Assembly (NCBI RefSeq): GCF_932526225.1 | Contig: NC_064040.1 | Location: 11,446,856 to 11,510,855 of the forward strand | Direction of reading: 5' to 3' | Origin: Nematostella vectensis | Lineage: Eukaryota; Cnidaria; Anthozoa; Actiniaria; Edwardsiidae | DNA length: 64,000 bases | In this document: positions 1-29,407 of the stretch, piece by piece | How positions within the stretch are numbered: position 1 is the first letter of the stretch | Layout of the letters: the number at the start of each line of letters is the position of its first letter | The notes under the pieces: generated by a model | What the model was told of the DNA's origin: nothing | What the model saw: the letters and a program-made list of their open reading frames with translations, nothing else | Databases searched by the model: none | Made by a program: the position numbers and the translations under genes

Positions 1-164
1 CATTTTTTTCACTTTGAAGTCTGGCAAGTATTTTTTTTGCCGACAGATAATTGTGTAGCACAAAATATCACATTACAGTATCACCTTGAGATGTAACCAA
101 TTTAAAGAAATATATCAAGGAAAGGGGGGAAGCAGAAGGAGGGGGTGGGGGTGGGGGGTCTTAC

Positions 165-1572
165 CTTGGCATTCAGCCCCGCCTCCGCCTGTGGTTGTGT
201 TTTGATGTCCTGCGTCACATTGACATTCCCCGCTAAACAGCCCAGAACTCCACTCCCCGTCTGATTGACAGTAACCATAGAGATCCCCCGCCCCTGACAC
301 TTGCTTGGAGTTTGGTGCGCATGCTCCACTTACTTTTATAGAATTGTTAGCAGGTGCTACAGTCGCACCGAGTTGTACCAGTGAACTTGGTAGCGCCATA
401 TCCGCGCATCGAAAATATTCTACTAAAATGCTCTGCACCGCAAGACATCCGCCTTTGTAATGAAGGGAAAGATAGACGTACGGTTTGCTGTTTTCTAGAA
501 TAAGCGATAATGTCTGCACATTTTGTGTCTTATTCCCAAGACTGGAAAGTTTCGTCGCGTTCAGCGTCCCTATCTTGCTGTATGTCCCCGATGGGCTGTT
601 GTTCGGGTCAGGGACTGGTCCCGAGTACTGAGTCTCAGACTGATGCGCGTAGACGTCAAAGTCATGTCTACAGTACAATCCATCAGAAAGCGAGGAGCAG
701 TCCCTGGCAGAGAATGTTGCCGTGAGCTCGATTCTAGTGGCGGGTCCAGTGTTGATGACGTCACTTCTCACCCACTCGTTCGGTTGCGACGATGAAGTGT
801 CACAAAGAGTAAGCTCGGTACTACTCAAATACCAGGACTAAAAACAAAAACGAAACAATAAACGAAAATCATAGAAATGCATTTCTCTAGTTATAATTTA
901 TAATCTCAGCTAGAATGAAACATATTTTGGTTTTATTTGCCGCGGACCATTGTACTTACACTGCTTCCACTGGATGTCCATCGTTCCCACCACGGCTTAC
1001 CATCCATGAAATTCGCCAAAGGGACTAAAAATGATGTTCATAAAAATCACAAGGCCGGCTTTCAGCGTAACGACAAACAGAAGAACAAAAATTTTAGTTC
1101 CAATATTTAATTGACCATCATTGCCTCTAGGGGCATTGGGAGTGAAGCACCATTTTTTAAAACATCCCAGTTAGCTTCTAAATTCTAGCTCAAACTCGTA
1201 TAATTTAGTGGTTGAGAACTAAGGGGGAGGGAGAAGTGCGAGATAACAGGGAGGGAATGGGGGTGGGGTGGAGCGGCGGCGGGGGGTGGGGGCACTATTT
1301 TGTCTCTATTGGTGTTATGCCCTGCATGAGGCTATTAAGGTTATATTTGATTTGCGCAAGCAAAATATCCAGTTCTCTCGACTAGTCCTATAACTTACAT
1401 TAGTAATAAAGTTATTTATTGAAACGGGGTATTTCCCCACCCTTATTTCTATTTCTCATTTCAAAGATTCGCTATGCTAAACCAGTCTATCCAGCTTACC
1501 ACGTTCAGTTTGTACCAGTCCTTCGTAGTCTAGTAAAATACACAGGACGACCGTCCATAATGTTGCAAGCAT
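165..1572 (-). CDS. Eph: Eph receptor tyrosine kinase, copy 1: first three coding exons (cut by window edge)
   Basis: The exons are 1500-1572 (signal peptide; start codon at 1572, same exon runs to 1606 as 5'UTR after an AG acceptor), 960-1024 and 165-837. All have GT-AG borders and phases that join (phase 1, 0, 1), giving 270 residues. The protein begins MLATLWTVVLCILLDYEG, a clear signal peptide. It continues into an ephrin ligand-binding domain recognised by the GPATRIELTATF, ARDCSS and CRHDFDVYAHQS strands and the EYFRCADMALP end, then enters the Cys-rich region (CQCDAGHQ). Exon order and phases match Eph copy 2 exactly. The next exon (GCC2/GCC3) should lie just left of base 1. No stop or frameshift is seen. 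In family terms this is the extracellular part of a single-pass receptor for membrane-bound ephrins. Relative to copy 2, the second exon and the start of the third are unusually diverged. Confidence 0.9.
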
Positions 1573-1764
1573 GTTGTCCCTCTACTGGCATGACGCGAAA
1601 ACGAGGCTGAGGACAAAAACATTGAATCATGCAAATAACAATAACCTACCAAAACATGTGAACCAATTTCAAATTAGGTTACTAATATTTCTCGTAGCCT
1701 GCTTTGCCGGTAATATATGGAAATGTATCGGTTATTAAAAACTTTGAAGGTACTCAAATGCACA

Positions 1765-2137
1765 TACAGTAATTGCTCGAATAAGCGCGTCGCCTAAGAG
1801 TAAAAATATGATAATAAGGCTCTCCCCCGTAAAAGAGCCTCGCCTAGGAGTGAAAATATGATAATGAGGCTCTCCCCCCGGAAAAGCGCCTCGCCTAAGC
1901 GTGTTGCACTCAATAGACTCTGTTGACGAGGGGGAATGTAAGTAAAAAGGGTAGTTGAGTTAACTGCACACATAACAATACACAACATTTTATCATTGAA
2001 TTGCTGCTATAGTTCTGGGAGGATTTGTACTCTTTTCCTCTAGAAATGAAACGGATTTTGTGATATAGACCTATCGTCTGTAACAGCGCCTATCCAAAAG
2101 TAAGCGCCTCGCCTGGGACATTTGAGCAATTACAGTA
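1765..2137. mobile_element. MITE-like element with 5'-TACAGTAATTGCTCGAAT ends
   Basis: Terminal inverted repeats read TACAGTAATTGCTC at the left and its near complement GAGCAATTACAGTA at the right. Inside are repeated units containing GCGCCTCGCCTAAGAG and TATGATAATAAGGCTCTCCC. It is non-coding. The same element sits at the matching place in the duplicated copy (24434-24805), so insertion came before the duplication. It lies in the 5'UTR intron of Eph copy 1. Confidence 0.65.
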
Positions 2138-3070
2138 AATGATAACAGTACAACAGGTTAAAAAACTTAATGTTTACAAGTGCATTTTATCGTTTAATAA
2201 TCATTTACTTGATACCCATAAGGCAGCGCTCGCTATGAATGATATTTCGATGCCGCATTATTTCAAATTTGTATAAAATAGCTCAATATTAAAATAAATA
2301 AATATTTAAAACAAAACAAACAAGATTTTTCTCCCTCGATACGTTAAATGGTTTCCCTTAATTTTGGAGAGGGCGTGGCGTTACAGTAATTGCAATCTCG
2401 CCAAGACATGTGACTCAGTATTTGTCACGCAACGCTAGTCTTTCTGAAGTACACAGTTCGTACATAAAAGAACTACAAGTGCAATAGGGTTAGCTCAAGG
2501 GTGGTTGCCTCATAGACATGACTATATGTGTATTGAACGCTGAAAAATAATCCTAAATATAAATGCTGCTATGATTCTGAAATAAAATAACCGTTTGCTG
2601 CAAATAGGTTCAATTCAAATTATAAAGCGGTAACAGCATGAAATCATAGTTTGTCATTTCAACGATAAAATACAAAACAAAACAAAATACCCAGGACCAG
2701 AGGACATGCACGATAACGAGCATAAAATGGAACTGTGCATATAAGCAATGAGATAATATCCAGATAAACCTTTTTGGCAAGCTTGGACCCGCTTTAAATA
2801 ATCGAGTCACACACGGAATCCATAGCTAACTCAAAATCCATTATAACACAGCCAGAAAGTGAAACTCAAACATAGAATACACTACATCGAAAGGTTAAAT
2901 ACTTCATCATGCATAAGTATTTAGAAATAATAAACTAAGCTTCATTCAAATACGAGAATAAATAATTCCAAAAGTAGTGTGATTGTTGCTGTACTACCCG
3001 AATTAACCGCTGCAGAGAACCCGGAAATTAGCGAAGTTTTCAGATTCAGCACACGGGAAATAATACTTAC

Positions 3071-3291
3071 AATCATGAATTCATGTTAAGCTCCTCCACT
3101 CCGCAATCCAAAGAAACAAGCGAATAAAAAGTCAGTCCACAGCGACGATGAATACCGGATGAACACCGAGGTGTATTATCAAAAGACGAAACAGCGGTGT
3201 CTTCTACGCTTGAATGGCTAACAGTTGATGACGTGATGTCTTTGTCACGCTCGGTACTTAACGTAAGGTCAAGATAACCTTCTAGATTCAT
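3071..3291 (-). other. Probable 5'UTR exon of Eph copy 1, carrying a conserved upstream ORF
   Basis: On the minus strand this segment ends in a good donor (GTAAGTATT) after base 3071. The next acceptor in that direction is CTCAG at 1607-1608, just before the coding start exon. It contains a 72-codon open frame from 3291 to 3073 that ends two bases before the splice site. The same frame is kept in the other copy (25904-25686) with only a few substitutions. The promoter is not identified and the 5' limit is a guess. The open frame might be an upstream ORF or just chance conservation after a recent duplication. Confidence 0.5.
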
Positions 3292-3299
3292 GAAAAAAG

Positions 3300-5600
3300 T
3301 ACAACTTTAGCATACATCTGGGAGGTTATGTATCTTCATGTATTAGAAATTAAAGGCTTCTACCTCGTTTTACTCTCCGGCAAAGAACCATTGGCGAGCT
3401 CGTGTCAGCACCAAACATATTCCGAAAGAAAGGAAATAATGATAATGATAATACCCACCTTCAACAACGCATCAACGTTGCCACTAAATATTCCCAACAA
3501 AGGCGACAAACCCCAGCTTTCAGCTTTTACTCTGTTAATACGAGTAGAAATAATAACTATAATAATAAGGTACTTTTAATTGGTTATGATTGGCATTCGG
3601 ACTTTAAATAAGTTAAAATAACTTTCAAAGTTTTCAGAAGAAAGATTTTCTGTCATCATCTAGGATTCGCGCGGGGTGGTAATCCGCCATGAATTACAGA
3701 TAATGGCTTTTTAGAAGCTAGTCCTTGCGCAATTCGTAGAAAATCCGGCCTCCATCTTTGTTGTCCGCATTTTAATATACGGCTACGTTCACATCGCTTT
3801 TATCTCTTTTCTGTAAGACGCATTGTAAGACTAACCTGTGAATAGCTATGATCCTGTTCAGTCTGTTTAATTACGACAGTACGCGCGGAGTAATCTTCCA
3901 AATGCGATCTGATAATGCGTATTCCAAATGGTCTTTGTTCTAGATTAGCAATCTGATCTTTCAGCCTTAATTCTGCCGCAATTTCGTTTTTTTTTTACAC
4001 AACATTAATTATAGCACAGATCCCGGTTACAGAAAGGGAAACGTGTCAGTCTTATTTCAGTTTTATTCAGCTTAAACGGCCTCAGTCTAAAACTTTGTAA
4101 AAATTGACAGAGTTTTTAAGAAAATATTTCAGAATCCGCTTTCCTGTGGCCTACCGTACCATGGACAGAGACGTATATCCCGGGATACCTGTGGTTTCTA
4201 TGGTGATGTCATCAAAGATGGATGTAAGACTTCGTCGTGCGAGAAAGGCACTGGGCGCTTCAACAGGGCCGTAGCAGGGGATGGGGAACTGGGGGCATGC
4301 CCCCCCCCCCCCGTCACACAATATTTTTAAATTATAAGGTAATGACCAGTAAAGTCGGGGCGTGGTTGCGCCCCCAAATATTTTTGTAATTGTGCCTCCT
4401 TCCCCAATTTCGAGGCCTGCTACCGCACTGTTCAAATAGACAAATCTGCATACTGACAAAAAAGATATTGAACACAAAATATGCAATATGATCTCAGTTT
4501 ATCTTGGTAGCGCCCCAGTTATACAGAAAAAGAGGCCTCTGCTAGCAGGGATATTTCAGTTTATCCAGGATGCCTAAAACCAACAAAAATAACATGCTGT
4601 GAACGCTGCTCGATAGCAGTTCATTGTTTAAAAAACTGTTCGATTACGGTTCCAGTGGCCGATACAGGGGGAGGGGTGTGAATTGGGTGGATATCCACCC
4701 CCCTTTTTTGACTAAAAAATAACTTTGTTCGTATTAGATCTATTAGAGACTGTAGAGTATTAGATCTACGTGACCCTACCCTTTGCAATACATACAAAGG
4801 ACACTATCCGTGGAGAATATGTTTGATATGAATTTATCAGGTTGCCCCAAAGCAGAAAAGTGCTGTGCATACGACTGTTTTATTACAGTCCAGTTTATTC
4901 ATGTTGCTCAAAAGTGCTCGGTTAAGCAGTTCGGTGTTTTTACTGTTTATTCATTCTTCATTATCACATTTTTATTATCACAATAATAAATTTTTTTAAA
5001 TCAAAATCAAATCTAGACCATCAACACAAGCATCAACACAATAAATGTTTAAAGAATAATATTCAAAGAAGGTAATGTCATTATAAAAAAAGATGAGAAC
5101 TCAGGTATAAACAAACTTGTGCTTGGATAAAATTGTTCTAAAATTCGATTACAATTGTTTGGATGTATGCATCAATGGCAATGCCAATGATCCTAATAAT
5201 AATAATGATAATAATAATTATATATATAAAGAGGAGGCCTTATTACCACTTGGGTGACTTTTATGAGGGTCCTCATTATTATACTTACAAGTAATAAATA
5301 CAATGCATAAAATTAGAAAATGAAAGTAGAATGAAATTAATTAAAAAATGGAATTGGAATATATTATTTATAGAATATTATTATGGATTATTATGGAAGA
5401 TCATTTACGAGCTTTCATTCGAGTTCGAGATTCTTTAATTTCAAAATCATTACCTATCGTGAGGTTTTCTCCAAAAGTTCAAAAAGCATATTCGCCATTC
5501 TCGTGAAATTGAAACCATTAATTCAAGGAAGTCGATTCAAAATTGAGCTCGAAACTTTACAACCTATAACTTTCTGGCAAACAATGGGCCCTGGTCGTCC
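3300..5600. other. Intergenic stretch between Eph copy 1 and the F5/8C remnant
   Basis: No gene was recognised. It holds a C-run at about 4301-4312 and a repeat whose text centres on GTCGGGGCGTGGTTGCGCCC around 4360; the same DNA is at 25930-28450. The open frames here are short, lack domain signatures and coincide with repeat DNA. Confidence 0.6.
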
Positions 5601-5620
5601 GGTCGATGCTGGTCCATCGG

Positions 5621-6563
5621 TCAGTTATCACACCCATAGAGCTCCACTCTCATCGAGATATGACCTTCCCACGCCTTGACAACAAATCGGACATATCTCG
5701 TTCGGACAGGCTCTGGAAAATAGTTGGACACCACAGTATTTCGATCCGTGTTTCCCTGGAACTCCTAAAAAAAGAAAGTACACTATGACTTAAACAGAGG
5801 CCCCGGTCTAAACGAATTCTCAACCAAAAACTATTTTTTTGGTCATAGTTCTCTTCGAGACAGATGCAATCGAAAGGCAGGATACAATACTCTAGGAAGC
5901 ACATAACCGACAAAGCAGAGCTTTTATCAGTTTTCTCCAGCTTATGTTATGGACAAGTGTTATGATAATGGATTCTGAGACTTGTCTTTATTTGACTCGA
6001 ACAGTACGAACGAAGCTCAGTGTTATGTTATGCAGTATCTCTCCTGCACTATTCAATGTTATGCAGTATCCTTCCTTCCAGAAAGATGAATGGTAGCAAA
6101 TTACATCTCCGTCTTTACTAACGATTAACATTGTTAACATGAACAAACATTCTTAACATTAACATTAACGATACTTAAGTACGAAACTTAGGTATCGTAA
6201 CCTCTTAAGGTGTGAAGTACGTCGTGGTCACCTTAATGGCCCCTCCTTCTGAGCAGAATGACCACGTAGCTTGATCCAGACTGTGTCGTATCGCATAGCT
6301 CTTCACCCACTGATAAAAATTATGATTATTCGGTCTCCCCTGAGTGGCAACTTTGGTGATGGTCTTCTCTGAGCCAAGGTCGACTTGTAGCCACTCATCA
6401 ATGGTACTGGTTTGAGCTGACCAGGACCCAGTACTGCCGCCATTGATCATTTGATTGTTAAGGCGTGCTTGCCACGGCGTATGGTTAGGTCCAAAGGAAG
6501 AGGAGGAGGTGATTTGGGAATTAAGGATACGTTCATTCTCCATTCCTAACGCGAACGCACAAT
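5621..6563 (-). pseudogene. Orphan F5/8 type C (discoidin) exon pair: truncated copy of PAN-EGF-F5/8C gene C
   Basis: Two exons are present: 6232-6563 (phase 1 start, acceptor ACATAG) and 5621-5764 ending in TGA. They are open and correctly spliced in silico and encode most of a discoidin domain: [39 protein letters not shown], then the terminal strand RYVRF and the closing ELYGC. They are the duplicate of 28466-29407. The EGF and PAN/signal-peptide exons that should lie at higher coordinates are missing, because the duplication ends near 6595 and a minisatellite follows. Without a start codon exon or signal peptide this is best called a truncated duplicate. Use as exons of another transcript cannot be excluded, but the retained stop rules out an in-frame fusion into Eph copy 1. 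Confidence 0.85.
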
Positions 6564-6599
6564 CTATGTAAAATAAAATGAAAATAAAAAAAACAAGTG

Positions 6600-7505
6600 T
6601 TTTCCGGTTCTAATCGCTGTGAAGGCTTGATTCAGATTGCAAGCTCTCGTATCTTATCGCTGTGAAGGCTTGATTCAGATTGCAAGCTCTCGTATCTTAT
6701 CGCTGTGAAGGATTGATTCAGATGGCAAGCTCGCGTATTTAATCATTTTGTGAAGGCTTGTTTTAGATGGGCATCTCGCGTATCTACTCCCTCTGTAGGC
6801 TTGATCTAGATAGCCATCTCGCGTATCTAATCGCTGAGTAGGCTTGATATTCAGATGCCAAGCTCGCTTATCTAATCGCTGTGTAGGATTGATATTCAGA
6901 TGGCAAGCTCGCGTATCTTATCGCTGTGAAGGCTTGATTCAGATGGCAAGCTCGCGTATCTAATCGCTGTGAAGGCTTGAGCTGGATGGCAAGTTCGCGT
7001 ATCTAATCGCTGTGAAGGCTTGATTCAGATTGGCACCTCGCGTATCTAATCGCTGTGAAGGCTTGATTCAGATGGGCACCTCGCGTAACTATCTAATCCC
7101 TGTAAAGATTTGATTCAGATGCAAAGCTCGCGTATCTAATCATATTGTGAAGGGTTGTTTTAGATGGGCATCTCGCGTATCTAATCCCTGTGTAGGCTTG
7201 ATGTTCAGATGGCAAGCTCGCGTATCTAATCCCTGGAAGCGCTTTTATTCAGATGGGCATCTCGCGTATCTAATCCTTTTGTAGGCTTGATATTCAGATA
7301 GCCATCTCGCGTATCTAATCCCTGTAAAAGCTTGATTTAGATGACAAGCTCTCGTATTTAATCCCTGGAAGCGCTTGATTCAGATGGGCATCTCGCGTAT
7401 CTAATCCCTGACTTGATTCAAATGGCCAGCTCGGATATCTACTCTCTTTGAAGGCTTGGTCTAGATGGCCAGCTCGCGTATCTAATCACTGTAAAGACTT
7501 CAGAC
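6600..7505. repeat. Minisatellite of about 45 bp, roughly 20 units
   Basis: The unit reads approximately TCTAATCGCTGTGAAGGCTT followed by GATTCAGATGGCAAGCTCGC and GTA. The units vary at GGCAAGC/GGGCATC and CTGTGAAGG/CTGTGTAGG, with a few length changes. The array lies exactly between the end of the duplicated block (about 6595) and the last exon of Eph copy 2 (7514), so it is the downstream flank of that gene. Some units could be in the 3'UTR. Confidence 0.93.
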
Positions 7506-7513
7506 TTTAGAAT

Positions 7514-25904
<18,391 letters not shown>

Positions 25905-25929
25905 GAAATAAGTACAACTTTAGCATACA

Positions 25930-28450
25930 TCTGGGAGGTTATTTATCTGCATGTATTAGAAATGAAGAGCTTCTACCTCGTTTTTCTCTCCGGCAAAGAA
26001 CCATTGGCGAGCTCGTGTCAGCACCAAACATATTCCGAAAGTAAGGAAATAATGATAATGATAATACCCAACTTCAACAACACACCAACGTTGCCACTAA
26101 ATATTCCCAACAAAGGCGACAAACCCCAGCTTTCAGCTTTTACTCTGTTAATACGAGTAGAAATAATAACTATAATAATAAGGTACTTTTAATTGGTTAT
26201 GATTGGCATTCGGACTTTAAATAAGTTAAAATAACTTTCAAAGTTTTCAGAAGAAAGATTTTCTGTCATCATCAAGGATTCGCGCGGGGGTGGTAATCCT
26301 CCATGAATTACAGATAATGGCTTTTTAGAAGCTAGTCCTTGCGCAATTCGCAGAAAATCCGGCCTCCATGTTTGTTGTCCGCATTTTAATATACGGCTAC
26401 GTTCACATCGCTTTTATCTCTTTTCTGTAAGACGCATTGTAAGACTAACCTGTGAATAGCTATGATCCTGTTCAGTCTGTTTAATTACGACAGTACGCGC
26501 GGAGTAATCTTCCAAATGCGATCTGATAATGCGTATTCCAAATGGTCTTTGTTCTAGATTAGCAATCTGATCTTTCAGCATTAATTCTGCCGCAATTTCG
26601 TTTTTTTTTACACAATATTCATTATAGCACAGATCCCGGCTACAGAAAGGGAAACGTGTCAGTCTTATTTCAGTTTTATTCAGCTTAAACGGCCTCAGTC
26701 TAAAACTTTGTAAAAATTGACAGAGTTTTTAAGAAAATATTTCAGAATCTGGTTTCCCTGTGACCTACAGTACCATGGACAGAGAGGTATATCTCGGGAT
26801 ACCTGTTGTTTCTATGGTGATGTCATTAAAGATGGATGTAAGACTTCGTCGTGCGAGAAAGGCACTGGGCGCTTCAACAGGGCCGTAGCAGGGGATGGAG
26901 AACTGGGGGCATGCCCCCCCCCCCCCCCCCCCCAGTAAAGTAAAGTCGGGGCGTAAAACCAGTAAAGTCGGGGCGTTGTTGCGCCCCCAAATATTTTTGT
27001 AATTGTGCCTCCTTCCCCAATTTCGAGGCCTGCTACCGCACTGTTCAAATAGACAAATCTGCATACTGACAAAAAAGATATTAAACACAAAATATGCAAT
27101 ATGATCTCAGTTTATCTTGGTAGCGCCCCAGTTATACAGAAGAGGCCTCTGCTAGCAGGGATATTTCAGTTTATCCAGGATGCCTAAAACCAACAAAAAT
27201 AACATGCTGTGAACGCTGCTCGATAGCAGTTCATTGTTTAAAATACTGTTCGATTACGGTTCCAGTGGCCGATACAGGGGGGTGGGGGGGGGGAGGTGAA
27301 TTGGGTGGATATCCACCCCCTTTTTTGACTAAAAAATAACTTTGTTTGTATTAGATCTATTAGAGAGTGTAGAGTATTAGATGTATGTGAGCCTACCGAA
27401 AACCTTTGGATCAGTTATAAGCCGTCTATCAGTTTGTCTGGATCCGCCCCTGAGTTCAGTTTATCAGGTTGTTCAAAATAAAAAAATATATAATAATAAA
27501 TATAAAAATAAAATGCTGTGGAACACTTCTTGATGGTTTTTGAGTGTTTATACTGCTCAATAAAGCAATAAACTAACTCTTGCCGTACAGGTTACTTAAA
27601 AAATTAAAATTAAAAATAAAAATGGAGCACTTATCGACTGCTTTTGAGTGTTAATATTGTTCAATTTATCAGGTTGCCCCAAAGCAGAAAAGTGCTGTGC
27701 ATACGACTGTTTGATTACAGTCCAGTTTATTCATGTTGCTCAAAAGTGCTCGGTTAAGCAGTTCGGTGTTTTTACTGTTTATTCATTTTTCATTATCACA
27801 TGTTTATTATCACAATAATATTTTTTTTTTAAATCAAAATCATATCTAGACCTTATACTTTTATTAATATCAGCATCAACACAATAAATGTTTAAAGAAT
27901 AATATTCAAAGAAGGTAATGTCATTATAAAAAAAGATGAGAACTCAGGTATAAACAAACTTGTGCTTGGATACAATTGTTCTAAAATTCGATTACAATTG
28001 TTTGGATGTATGCATCAATGGCAATGCCAATGATCCTGATAATAATAATAATTATATATTTAAAGAGGAGGCCTTATCACCACTTGGGTGACTTTTATGA
28101 GGGTCCTCATAGATACATTATCATACTTAAAAGTAATAAATACAATGCATAAAATTAGAAAATGAAAGTAGAATTAAATTAATTAAAAAAAAATGGAATT
28201 GGAATATATTATTTATAGAATATTATTATGGATTATTATGGATGATCATTTACGAGCTTTTATTCGAGTTCGAGATTATTCAATTTCAAAATCATTACCT
28301 ATCGTGAGGTTTTCTCCAAAAGTTCAAAAGGCATATTCGCCATACTCGTGAAATTGAAACCATTAATTCAAGGAAGTCGATTTAAAATTGAGCTCGAAAC
28401 TTTACAACCTATAACTTTCTGGCAAACAATGGGCCCTGATCGTTCGGTCG
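25930..28450. other. Intergenic stretch between gene C stop and Eph copy 2
   Basis: No gene was recognised. It repeats the DNA of 3300-5600, with a C-run at about 26916-26932 and an extra AT-rich stretch near 27380-27670. Confidence 0.6.
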
Positions 28451-28465
28451 ATGCTGGTCCATCGG

Positions 28466-29407
28466 TCAGTTATCACACCCATAGAGCTCCACTCTCATCG
28501 AGATATGACCTTCCCACGCCTTGACAACAAATCGGACATATCTCGCTCGGACAGGCTCTGGAAGATAGTTGGACACCACAGTATTTCGATCCGTGTTTCC
28601 CTGGAACTCCTAAAAAAAGAAAGTACACTATGACTTAAACAGAGGCCCCGGTCTAAACGAATTTTCAACCAAAAACTATTTTTTTGTTATAGTTCTCTTC
28701 GAGACAGATGCAATCGGAAGGCAGGATACAATACTCTAGGAAGCACATAACCGACAAAGCAGAGCTTTTATCAGTTTTCTCCAGCTTATGTTATGGACAA
28801 GTGTTATGATAATGGATTCTGAGACTTGTCTTTATTTGACTCGAACAGTACGAACGAAGCTCAGTGTTATGTTATGCAGTATCTCTCCTGCACTATTCAA
28901 TGTTATGCAGTATCCTTCCTTCCAGAAAGATGAATGGTAGCAAATTACATCTCCGTCTTTACTAACGATTAACATTGTTAACATGAACAAACATTCTTAA
29001 CATTAACATTAACGATACTTAAGTACGAAACTTAGGTATCGTAACCTCTTAAGGTGTGAAGTACGTCGTGGTCACCTTAATGGCCCCTCCTTCTGAGCAG
29101 AATGACCACGTAGCTTGATCCAGACTGTGTCGTATCGCATAGCTCTTCACCCACTGATAAAAATTATGATTATTCGGTCTCCCCTGAGTGGCAACTTTGG
29201 TGATGGTCTTCTCTGAGCCAAGGTCGACTTTTAGCCACTCATCAATGGTACTGGTTTGAGCTGACCAGGACCCAGTACTGCCGCCATTGATCATTTGATT
29301 GTTTAGGCGTGCTTGCCACGGCGTATGGTTAGGTCCAAAGAAAGAGGAGGCGGTGATTTGGGAATTAAGGATACGTTTATTCTCCATTCCTAACGCGAAC
29401 GCACAAT
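28466..29407 (-). CDS. Gene C, F5/8 type C domain exons
   Basis: Exon 29076-29407 (phase 1 in, 0 out) and last exon 28466-28609. The last exon encodes [17 protein letters not shown], then [20 protein letters not shown] and YGCDN-stop, the standard C-terminal strand of discoidin domains. Cysteines at the start (DCAF) and end (YGC) would form the usual disulfide. Confidence 0.94.

Larger units (their letters stand above)
1..6595. repeat. Segmental duplication, left copy (matches about 22430-29430)
   Basis: The whole stretch, introns and intergenic DNA included, aligns in the same orientation to about 22430-29430. Matching landmarks are the Eph ephrin-binding exons, the 5'UTR exon, the MITE at 1765-2137 and the two F5/8C exons. 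Similarity stops near 6595, where a minisatellite begins here while the right copy continues into unique intron of gene C. The left end lies outside the window, so the true unit may contain the whole Eph gene. Differences between the copies include an approximately 280-bp MITE present only on the right (23772-24050) and a replaced stretch near 4760-4830 versus 27380-27670. Confidence 0.93.

Noticed and set aside
3328-3611. Plus-strand ORFs (and 25962-26192)
   Set aside because: They are conserved only because the DNA is duplicated; they have no signal, domain or splice context and lie opposite the Eph leader region.
4151-4486. Minus-strand ORF with a possible signal sequence (MHILCSISFLSVC), and its copy 26812-27099
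   Set aside because: It lies in repeat DNA with C-runs, differs in frame between the two copies and has no domain.
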